5,042 nucleotides of DNA from an uncultured Alphaproteobacteria bacterium (lineage in GTDB: Bacteria > Pseudomonadota > Alphaproteobacteria > Rs-D84), in contig CALCGS010000045.1 of NCBI GenBank assembly GCA_937901165.1, positions 1 through 5,042 of the forward strand. The letters run 5' to 3'. The first letter of the stretch is position 1, and every line of letters begins with the position of its first letter. Both the position numbers and the translations under genes were made by a program. The notes below the pieces were generated by a model. That model had not been told where the DNA came from and searched no databases. It worked only from the letters and a program-made list of their open reading frames with translations. This document shows positions 1-5,042 of the stretch, one piece after another.

Positions 1-2
1 CA

Positions 3-302
3 CCATTGGACGAATTACGTACCAGAATATCAAATCGTATTCCTGAAATGATTCGCGGTGGGGCTCATGACGAAGCACGCCAGATAATACAAAATAATTG
101 GAACCCATCACGTGCGATTGGTGCGGTTCAGTTGGTTGATTTTCTGCGTGGTAAAATATCTGAACAAGAATGTATATCAAATTGGATAACAAAAACAAAC
201 CAATATGCAAAACGGCAACGAACATGGTTTCGGGGCCAGTTCATTGCCGATATAGAAATAAAACATATACCATCAAAATCAGATGTTTTAACGGTTTTGT
301 AG
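3..302 (+). CDS. miaA: tRNA dimethylallyltransferase MiaA, C-terminal part (5' end off the window)
   Basis: MiaA transfers a dimethylallyl group to N6 of adenosine 37 in tRNAs that read codons starting with U, which stabilises codon pairing; it is cytosolic. The visible 99 residues match the C-terminal third of the family. An RI-x-R-x-x-x-M-x-x-x-G helix region (bases about 18-63) is followed by the SRAIGAVQLVDFLRG segment (about bases 108-152, usually A-I-G-x-x-E/Q) and the signature QYAKRQRTWFRGQF (bases 201-242), which belongs to the tRNA-contacting C-terminal part. The frame is open to the left edge (the first full codon is Pro at base 3). The TTG at base 6 is therefore an internal Leu, not a start. 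The gene ends with TAG. The P-loop and catalytic domain lie outside the window. The stop is only 4 bases from that of the opposing gene. Identification is confident; completeness of the 5' part cannot be judged. Confidence 0.93.
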   Translation, partial: PLDELRTRISNRIPEMIRGGAHDEARQIIQNNWNPSRAIGAVQLVDFLRGKISEQECISNWITKTNQYAKRQRTWFRGQFIADIEIKHIPSKSDVLTVL

Positions 303-306
303 TTTT

Positions 307-684
307 TTAATATACTTTGTATATTTGTTGATTTATAACAAAACGAACAATGTGTGTTTTATTTAGTTCATCACGTATTGCGTTTTTCGCGATATTTTTA
401 TTTTTGTGTTTGCCAGAATGTATGGTGTACACAGATAAATATTTTGATATTTCATTTATAATAGACGATAAAAAATACGGATTATGCGCAAGTGTTGTTG
501 GTAAGCAATTAAGATACGTTTTTGTAAAATTAATTAAATTTATTTCGGCTGTTACAGAATATGGAAATTTTATACGCCAAGTATCACCGTATTCTTGAAA
601 TGTTGCATAAGAACAACCATGATTTTGCAAGAAAAAATCAGATACTTTCTGTTTGTAATCTTCAAAATGTTGTTTTGCGTTCAT
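307..684 (-). CDS. hypothetical protein, 125 aa
   Basis: I do not recognise this protein. It is 125 residues, apparently soluble, rich in Lys, Asn, Ile and Tyr, with no signal peptide, no clear transmembrane helix and no metal or nucleotide motif. Residues 1-20 look like a charged amphipathic helix. The middle (about 30-75) alternates aromatic and hydrophobic residues and may be beta-rich, and a basic KHKNKN patch follows at about residue 93. The ATG start is supported by an AGGAG ribosome binding site 6 bases upstream and a near-consensus promoter further up. It follows the kinase gene on the same strand after an 80-base gap, so it is probably its own transcription unit. It converges on miaA. 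An opposite-strand frame within it (350-598) was judged a shadow because it has no ribosome binding site. Real gene likely; function unknown. Confidence 0.68.
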   Translation of the reverse strand: MNAKQHFEDYKQKVSDFFLQNHGCSYATFQEYGDTWRIKFPYSVTAEINLINFTKTYLNCLPTTLAHNPYFLSSIINEISKYLSVYTIHSGKHKNKNIAKNAIRDELNKTHIVRFVINQQIYKVY

Positions 685-690
685 TGTCTA

Positions 691-695
691 CTCCT
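691..695 (-). promoter_or_regulatory. ribosome binding site AGGAG for the 125-aa protein
   Basis: Read on the minus strand this is AGGAG, 6 bases before the ATG at 684. It fixes the start of the 125-residue gene and supports the minus strand as the coding strand over the overlapping plus-strand frame. Confidence 0.75.
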
Positions 696-710
696 ATGTT
701 GTTTGGAAAA

Positions 711-738
711 ATCATAGTACAAAAAACGCGATTGTCAA
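711..738 (-). promoter_or_regulatory. sigma-70-type promoter for the 125-aa protein
   Basis: On the minus strand a perfect -35 box TTGACA (738 to 733) is followed after 16 bases by TATGAT (716 to 711), five of six matches to the -10 consensus. Transcription would start near 704, giving a leader of about 20 bases that contains the AGGAG ribosome binding site. It lies entirely in the gap after the kinase stop codon. It is the closest match to consensus among the promoters seen here. Confidence 0.72.
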
Positions 739-764
739 TATTTTTGTGTGGTGTTATAAAAGAA

Positions 765-1490
765 TCATAATAATTTCAAATATTCTTTTTCTACGAGTTC
801 GGGAATTTTGGTTTTTGTCATTTTTTTTCTGACCCTGTAAATACCAAAAAATTCGTCTTTTAACAACCCATATCGTGCCCATTCCCAATCAATAATGCCG
901 GTAATATCCATTGTTTTTGGGTTTACTAGTATATTACTACACATATCGCCGTTTATCCATCCGTGGCCAGGTTTGTTTACATTATTACCCGCCAAATCAG
1001 CTATTTCTTTGGGATTGCTATTAAAAATATTAAATATTACATTTGCCAACTGTTTTGCGATTTTGTTTTGATTCTTTATAATTTTATTAAAAGGCATATT
1101 TATCAATATTTTTCCCGGAATAAAAACAGTTTTATAAAAAATGAACTTTCCAATGCGTACTAATTCAATTTGTGGAATCATAATAGGACAATATGGACGC
1201 AACGCATCAGTTATTCTTTTTTCGCGTTCAAAACGTGGGAAGATAATAGTTGCTTCATCATTGTGTTTGCGAACCTTGAAAACGATTTTATTTTCTATTA
1301 TAAATGCCAAACTGCCACCGCCTTTGGCCAAACGTATGGTTTTGAAATTCAGTTCGGGACAATTTGATTTAAGAGCATTTAATTTCGTTTTATAATCAAA
1401 CAGTTTTTCAGTGCGAACCCAAGAACGTAATTTTTTCGATGGTATAAAATATGTTAAAAAGTACATAAATTCAAAAAATAATTTCCACAT
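765..1490 (-). CDS. APH/choline-kinase-like phosphotransferase, 241 aa
   Basis: This is a small-molecule kinase of the aminoglycoside phosphotransferase/choline kinase fold. Numbered from the ATG at 1490, residues 57-60 (GGGS) form the glycine-rich nucleotide loop, VFKVRK (70-75) supplies the conserved Lys on strand 3, NGDMCSNILV (180-189) is the catalytic loop with Asp182 and Asn186, and GIIDWEWA (198-205) supplies the metal-binding Asp201. The first 16 residues are hydrophobic and aromatic, followed by a basic PSKKLRSWVR stretch, which suggests peripheral membrane association and perhaps an envelope-glycan substrate (inference only). I chose ATG 1490 because AGAGG lies 5 bases upstream; an in-frame TTG at 1568 would add 26 residues but overlap the start of priA. 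Two oddities stand out: the usual catalytic-loop His is Asn, and the Asp-to-Asn spacing is one residue short. Parts are very AT-rich (11 G/C in 1081-1140), unlike priA. The substrate cannot be named. Confidence 0.8.
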   Translation of the reverse strand: MWKLFFEFMYFLTYFIPSKKLRSWVRTEKLFDYKTKLNALKSNCPELNFKTIRLAKGGGSLAFIIENKIVFKVRKHNDEATIIFPRFEREKRITDALRPYCPIMIPQIELVRIGKFIFYKTVFIPGKILINMPFNKIIKNQNKIAKQLANVIFNIFNSNPKEIADLAGNNVNKPGHGWINGDMCSNILVNPKTMDITGIIDWEWARYGLLKDEFFGIYRVRKKMTKTKIPELVEKEYLKLL

Positions 1491-1495
1491 AAAAT

Positions 1496-1500
1496 CCTCT
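1496..1500 (-). promoter_or_regulatory. ribosome binding site AGAGG deciding the kinase start
   Basis: On the minus strand AGAGG is followed by ATTTT and then the ATG at 1490, a spacing of 5 bases. This makes a 241-residue protein more likely than the 267-residue form from a TTG at 1568, which would start inside priA. Confidence 0.7.
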
Positions 1501-1510
1501 GTATACCCAC

Positions 1511-1516
1511 TATAAT
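1511..1516 (+). promoter_or_regulatory. possible -10 box for priA
   Basis: A perfect TATAAT lies 43 bases before the priA ATG in the 69-base divergent region. No good -35 hexamer is seen 16 to 18 bases upstream, where the sequence would lie at the kinase start codon. It sits within 3 bases of the proposed kinase -10 box on the other strand, so the two genes would compete for or share polymerase access. Confidence 0.35.
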
Positions 1517-1518
1517 AA

Positions 1519-1546
1519 ATAATATTGAAAAAAGATAAAAAAACAA
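1519..1546 (-). promoter_or_regulatory. possible promoter for the kinase gene
   Basis: On the minus strand TTGTTT (1546 to 1541), a 16-base spacer and TATTAT (1524 to 1519) make a plausible AT-rich sigma-70 promoter, with a predicted start near 1512 and a leader of about 20 bases to the ATG. The whole region is AT-rich, so chance matches are easy. It overlaps the region available for the divergent priA promoter. Confidence 0.35.
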
Positions 1547-1559
1547 GTACTTTATAAAT

Positions 1560-3752
1560 ATGTTTCAAACTGGTAATATAGTAAAAATATTGATTCCAAA
1601 TGTAATAAATACCGGATACGATTATCGTTTAACCGGTAATGCTGATATTGGACAATTTGTTCGTGTAACTGTTATGAACAGACCTTATATTGGAATTGTT
1701 TGGGGAATGGGCGATAGTGGTTTGCCTCCCGAAAAAATAAAAGACGTTGGTGAAATTTTTTCAAACAAATTATCTGTTTCAGATTTACAGTGGATACAAA
1801 AAATGTCCCAGTGGACACTTATGGCGCCAGGTGCTGTATTACGATTGATAATAAATGTCCCAGATGCTTTTTTGCCGCCCAAACAAGAACAATTATACAA
1901 ATTTGATTTTAATACCACTGGCAAAATGACAGATGCCCGTTTGGTTGTATCTGATGCGTTTGCATCAAACGATAATGATGCGATGTCTGTATCTGATATA
2001 AAAAATATAACGCACGTATCTGGGGCTGTTATAAATACAATGATAAAAAAGGGGATTTTAACCCCGTGTGAATCTCGTAATAAATCAGATTCAGAATATG
2101 AATATGCTTATATTGATAACGGCAGTGTTATTTTAAATTCGCAACAACAGTTGGCGGCAAACGAAATTGCAAATGCAATAAATATTGGTGGTTTTTCTGT
2201 GTTTTTATTGGATGGTATAACGGGCAGTGGTAAAACCCAGGTGTATTTTGATGCTGTATTAAAGGCATATAACAAGGGTGGTTCTGTGTTATTGATGATG
2301 CCTGAAATTGCTTTGACTGCACAATTTTTACAACGTTTTACATCGCGGTTTGGTGCAGAACCTGTTGTATGGCACAGCAATTTAACCGCTGCTCGCAGGC
2401 GGGATATATGGCGTGGTGTAATGAATGGCAAAATTAGAATTGTTGTTGGAACACGCAGTGCTTTGTTTTTGCCATGGCAAAATTTATCTTTGATTGTCAT
2501 TGATGAAGAACACGATACTTCGTATAAACAAGAAGATATGGGGAATTATCATGCGCGTGATATGGCTGTGTTGCGTGCGAATATTGCAAAAATTCCTGTT
2601 GTGTTGGCCAGTGCGACACCGTCATCTGAAACTTTACATAATGTAAATGTTGGAAAATATAAAATATTAAAACTGACATCGCGTTATGGCGGTGCACAAT
2701 TACCACACATAGAAACAATAGATATGCGTGAAAATAAACCAACCGATTATAAAATAAACGACCAAGATGTTCATGGTAATTTGTCGCCAAAATTATGTGA
2801 TGCAATCCAAGAAACATTAAATAACAAACAACAGGTTATGTTATTCATAAACAGACGTGGTTTCGCACCAATCATAGGATGTAAGAAATGCGGTTGGGTT
2901 GCAACTTGTTCTGAATGTTCTGTTGGGATGACATATCATAAAAGAATAAATAAATTATTATGTCATATGTGTGGACGAACAATGGCGTTTCCTGAAAAAT
3001 GTCCTGAATGTGGTGGTGAAATATCTATGCGTGGGGCGGGGTTGGAACGTGTACAACAAGAAGTACAAATAAAATTTCCAAACGCGCGTACTGCATTGGT
3101 GTCCAGTGATATAATTTTGACGCGTCAATCTTTGGAACGTTTGGTTTCGCAAATGGAATCTGGGGACATAGATATTGTAATTGGAACGCAAATTCTTGCC
3201 AAGGGACATCATTTTCCAAATTTAACATTGGTTGGTGTTGTTGATGCTGATATGGGGTTGTTTGGTACTGATTTTCGTGCGGCGGAACATACTTTTCAAC
3301 AATTGTTTCAGGTCGCAGGACGGGCTGGGCGTGGTGAATTTCCTGGCGTTGTTTATATGCAAACATATCAACCGGATCATCCTGTGTTACAATCAATATG
3401 TTCTTGTGATAGGGATTCTTTTATGGATGCTGATATGTCGGCACGTCAACTTGCAAAAATGCCACCATTTGGACAATTGATAGCAGTTATAGTGGAAGCA
3501 GAAAAAGAAAACGTATTACAAAAATATTGTGCTGATTTATCTGCTGTTGCACCTATATTAAATGGTGGCAAGATAATGGGGCCAATAAATGCCCAGGTTT
3601 ATCAAATAAGAAATTGGTATCGTATGCGTTTCTTGGTATCTGGTGATGCACGTGCAAATTTGCAACCAATTGTTGCAAAATGGATTTCTAGTATAAAAGC
3701 ACCCGCAAATGTGCGGGTTAAAATAGATGTAAATCCAATCAATTTTATGTAG
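1560..3752 (+). CDS. priA: primosomal protein N' (PriA), replication-restart helicase, 730 aa
   Basis: PriA recognises stalled or collapsed replication forks, unwinds lagging-strand DNA and starts reloading of the replicative helicase. The protein is complete and of usual length. Residues 1 to about 95 are the 3'-DNA-end-binding domain (opening IVKILIPN, then YDYRL and VRVTV), followed by a winged-helix region to about 190. Helicase lobe 1 has GITGSGKT (219-226) and the DEEH box (315-318). Eight zinc cysteines lie at 441, 444, 450, 453, 468, 471, 481 and 484, with the same spacing as in E. coli PriA. Lobe 2 has GTQILAKGHHF (542-552) and QVAGRAGRG (584-592), and the C-terminal domain ends in VNPINFM. 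All key residues are present, so it should be active. Gln227 follows the P-loop where Glu is usual. The start fits the family N-terminus, but no clear ribosome binding site precedes it. It is divergent from the kinase and converges on the 115-residue gene, with 2 bases between stops. Confidence 0.97.
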   Translation: MFQTGNIVKILIPNVINTGYDYRLTGNADIGQFVRVTVMNRPYIGIVWGMGDSGLPPEKIKDVGEIFSNKLSVSDLQWIQKMSQWTLMAPGAVLRLIINVPDAFLPPKQEQLYKFDFNTTGKMTDARLVVSDAFASNDNDAMSVSDIKNITHVSGAVINTMIKKGILTPCESRNKSDSEYEYAYIDNGSVILNSQQQLAANEIANAINIGGFSVFLLDGITGSGKTQVYFDAVLKAYNKGGSVLLMMPEIALTAQFLQRFTSRFGAEPVVWHSNLTAARRRDIWRGVMNGKIRIVVGTRSALFLPWQNLSLIVIDEEHDTSYKQEDMGNYHARDMAVLRANIAKIPVVLASATPSSETLHNVNVGKYKILKLTSRYGGAQLPHIETIDMRENKPTDYKINDQDVHGNLSPKLCDAIQETLNNKQQVMLFINRRGFAPIIGCKKCGWVATCSECSVGMTYHKRINKLLCHMCGRTMAFPEKCPECGGEISMRGAGLERVQQEVQIKFPNARTALVSSDIILTRQSLERLVSQMESGDIDIVIGTQILAKGHHFPNLTLVGVVDADMGLFGTDFRAAEHTFQQLFQVAGRAGRGEFPGVVYMQTYQPDHPVLQSICSCDRDSFMDADMSARQLAKMPPFGQLIAVIVEAEKENVLQKYCADLSAVAPILNGGKIMGPINAQVYQIRNWYRMRFLVSGDARANLQPIVAKWISSIKAPANVRVKIDVNPINFM
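3691..3718 (-). terminator. possible terminator for the 115-aa gene, inside the priA 3' end
   Basis: ACCCGCA (3701-3707) and TGCGGGT (3712-3718) form a perfect 7-bp GC-rich stem with a 4-base loop. Read on the minus strand, the hairpin is followed by GC and then TTTT (3698 to 3695). That suits termination of the minus-strand gene whose stop is at 3755, about 37 bases before. On the plus strand it lies inside priA codons and is followed by TTAAAA, so it would not serve priA. The T-run is short and interrupted from the stem by two bases, so strength is doubtful. Confidence 0.4.
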
Positions 3753-3754
3753 TA

Positions 3755-4102
3755 TTATCTTTGTTTGCTTTTAATAAATTTACAAAGCGACTTAAACACC
3801 CCAAATCTATTTGTGTTTTCAATATTTTCTTCTGGCAAAGAAAGCATAATTGTTTTTTTACGTTGTTTATATTCTTCAAGGCAATTAATTTCATTAAACA
3901 GTTCGTTTATTTTCGTTTTATAACGATAATTAAAGTTGCCATCAATATCAGCATATCCAGACAATGTTTTATAATTTTCTTTGATTTTATTATCTAAAAA
4001 CGCAATATAGGCATTGTGATTTAGAATATTTCCATTTTCAGAAACTAATCCATGCTTTTTTAATGCAAAAACAAGACTTTCTTCAATTGGGTTGTTATAC
4101 AT
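3755..4102 (-). CDS. hypothetical protein, 115 aa
   Basis: I do not recognise this protein. It is 115 residues, hydrophilic and rich in Asn, Lys, Glu and Tyr, with no signal peptide or transmembrane helix. It looks mainly helical: an N-terminal helix (about residues 4-17), a YKTLSGYADIDGNFNYRYK stretch near the middle, a charged helix (about 63-84) with coiled-coil-like spacing, and a basic tail ending KSKQR. The ATG at 4102 has AGAGG 7 bases upstream. An in-frame TTG at 4171 would add 23 residues but overlap the end of the VirB11-type gene. It follows that gene on the same strand with a 61-base gap holding a possible promoter. A role linked to type IV secretion, for example as a secreted or accessory protein, is possible from position alone and is not shown by the sequence. 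Confidence 0.68.
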   Translation of the reverse strand: MYNNPIEESLVFALKKHGLVSENGNILNHNAYIAFLDNKIKENYKTLSGYADIDGNFNYRYKTKINELFNEINCLEEYKQRKKTIMLSLPEENIENTNRFGVFKSLCKFIKSKQR

Positions 4103-4109
4103 GTATGTA

Positions 4110-4114
4110 CCTCT
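4110..4114 (-). promoter_or_regulatory. ribosome binding site AGAGG for the 115-aa protein
   Basis: AGAGG (within AAGAGGT) on the minus strand lies 7 bases before the ATG at 4102. It favours this start over the upstream TTG at 4171. Confidence 0.7.
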
Positions 4115-4129
4115 TAAGTTGACTATAAA

Positions 4130-4157
4130 AATATATTGCAATAAAAAGGAAAAGCAA
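4130..4157 (-). promoter_or_regulatory. possible promoter for the 115-aa gene
   Basis: On the minus strand TTGCTT (4157 to 4152), a 16-base spacer and TATATT (4135 to 4130) fit a sigma-70 promoter in the gap after the VirB11-type gene, with a start near 4123 and a short leader with the ribosome binding site. A second TATAGT nearby (from 4127) shows how easily AT-rich DNA gives such matches. The gene may instead be co-transcribed with the gene upstream. Confidence 0.4.
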
Positions 4158-4163
4158 GTATTT

Positions 4164-5042
4164 TTACACAACTTCTGTCACTGCCCGCAATGCACCATCG
4201 CGTGACAATTGAACAACACGAATTTTCTTTTTCATTTCTGCAATTAAATCAGTTCTGTCGTATGCGGGTTGTGTATGTAAAATTCTGTCTGCAAATGCGG
4301 CATATGCAGCCTCTGCTGATTCTGCATGTATTGTTGTATAAAAATGGTCGTGTCCAGTTCCCAGCATTTCCCACATTACAGCCGCATTATCAGTAGAAAT
4401 TTCACCACCAATAATAACATCAGGTGTCATACGAACAACCAAATCTAATAATCTGGCATAATTAAAGTCGTTGTTTTGTTCTGTTCTGGATAACACAAAA
4501 TGAACACGATTTTCCTGTGGAACATTTATTTCACGTGCATCTTCAACGGTTATAACACGACTGTTTTGATTTATCTGTTTAAGCATGTGATTCAAAAAAG
4601 TTGTTTTACCAGTTGCTGTTGCACCACTTATTAAAATGGGACTACCATCATTTATTGCAGACATTAAACGTTCATACGGGTCATCAGGGCGAACATTATC
4701 ACGTGGTTTTACCTTCATCAAAGGTTGTCCTTTGGATAAATGATAGTTTTCAAAACTGGTATCTGGGGCGCTGCTGGCACGAATGTTCATAGCGACCCCA
4801 CCGGTTATATCGCGTTCGTCATATTGTACATTTGGTCCCGCAATCGCAGAAAAACGATGATTGCCTGGTAATGTAGCATAAACCACAGGTATCCCATGTG
4901 ATGGTTCAAATGGTTTGTCATATATGTTTGCCACAGTATGTATTAAATCAACCAGATATTGTTTTGATAAAATTTTCGATTCGTATGCCACCCACGGAAC
5001 CCTGGCACCATGTAAACGCATCCATACCTGTCCCTCGTGATT
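4164..5042 (-). CDS. virB11: VirB11-family type IV secretion ATPase (5' end off the window)
   Basis: VirB11 proteins are hexameric cytoplasmic ATPases at the inner-membrane base of type IV secretion systems; with VirB4 and VirD4 they drive assembly and substrate transfer. The frame stays open past the Met at 5021 to the right edge; the extra codons read NHEGQVW, matching the family's N-terminal N-x-x-G-x-V-W pattern, so Met 5021 is internal. Numbered from that Met, GATATGKT (133-140) is Walker A, ITVEDARE (157-164) the Asp box, PDVIIGGE (200-207) Walker B with catalytic-type Glu207, and TGHDHFYTTIHAES (222-235) the His box. The end, VVQLSRDGALRAVTEV, is family-typical. All motifs are intact. 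TrbB or a type II/IV pilus ATPase was considered; the short length, lack of tetracysteine and N-terminal pattern favour VirB11. Other vir genes would be expected to the right; none are in this window. Confidence 0.9.
   Translation of the reverse strand, partial: NHEGQVWMRLHGARVPWVAYESKILSKQYLVDLIHTVANIYDKPFEPSHGIPVVYATLPGNHRFSAIAGPNVQYDERDITGGVAMNIRASSAPDTSFENYHLSKGQPLMKVKPRDNVRPDDPYERLMSAINDGSPILISGATATGKTTFLNHMLKQINQNSRVITVEDAREINVPQENRVHFVLSRTEQNNDFNYARLLDLVVRMTPDVIIGGEISTDNAAVMWEMLGTGHDHFYTTIHAESAEAAYAAFADRILHTQPAYDRTDLIAEMKKKIRVVQLSRDGALRAVTEVV

Noticed and set aside
272..309. Possible terminator for miaA: T-run just after the stop
   Set aside because: The only upstream pairing is AT-rich or 4 bp long (CATC with GATG), too weak for an intrinsic terminator.
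350..598. Plus-strand frame of 82 codons with a hydrophobic, signal-peptide-like N-terminus
   Set aside because: It has no ribosome binding site and lies wholly antisense to the 125-residue gene, which has both a strong promoter and AGGAG before its ATG.
1525..1553. TTGAAA-N17-TACTTT as a leaderless priA promoter
   Set aside because: The -10 box matches only three of six consensus bases; noted as a possibility but not supported.
1491..1568. 26-residue N-terminal extension of the kinase from a TTG
   Set aside because: It would overlap the priA start, uses a rare start codon, covers the divergent promoter region, and the internal ATG at 1490 has a well-spaced AGAGG.
2108..2500. Long minus-strand open frames inside priA (also 2497-2817 and 3025-3396)
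   Set aside because: They are antisense to confidently assigned PriA motifs, lack start signals and show no recognisable protein features.
4103..4171. 23-residue N-terminal extension of the 115-residue protein from a TTG
   Set aside because: It overlaps the end of the VirB11-type gene, and the ATG at 4102 has AGAGG 7 bases upstream.
1..5042. tRNA or rRNA genes, CRISPR repeats, insertion sequences, attachment sites
   Set aside because: Reading both strands showed no cloverleaf, no regularly spaced repeats, no transposase and no flanking terminal repeats.

Overview
The window is an AT-rich, tightly packed stretch of bacterial chromosome with six protein genes, no RNA genes, no insertion sequence and no CRISPR array. 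The best guess is an alphaproteobacterium. PriA carries the GHHFP version of its helicase motif, which I associate with alphaproteobacteria. The VirB11-type ATPase has a TGKTTF P-loop similar to those recalled from Rickettsiales-like secretion clusters. This assignment is inference from remembered family sequences, not from a search.

Layout from left to right: (1) the 3' end of miaA (+), a tRNA-modifying enzyme, cut by the left edge; (2) a 125-residue hypothetical protein (-), converging on miaA with 4 bases between the stops, with the best promoter in the window in front of it; (3) a 241-residue APH/choline-kinase-like phosphotransferase (-) with an unusual catalytic loop; (4) a 69-base divergent promoter region; (5) complete priA (+), the replication-restart helicase, with all eight zinc cysteines and the helicase motifs intact; (6) a 115-residue hypothetical protein (-), converging on priA with 2 bases between the stops; (7) a VirB11-family type IV secretion ATPase (-), open at the right edge.

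The genes do not form one pathway. miaA and priA are housekeeping genes on the + strand; accessory genes sit between and after them on the - strand. The kinase probably modifies a small molecule or glycan, possibly at the cell envelope. The VirB11 gene is likely the edge of a type IV secretion cluster extending to the right of the window. For three of the - strand genes (hypothetical 125, kinase, hypothetical 115) I placed the start at an ATG with a purine-rich ribosome binding site 5 to 7 bases upstream; for the last two, longer TTG-initiated reading frames exist and were not used.

No intergenic stretch exceeds 80 bases. I see no clear evidence of a wholly new system. The items most worth a second look are the kinase active-site loop, the two unrecognised small proteins, and a hairpin inside the 3' end of priA that could terminate the opposing gene.
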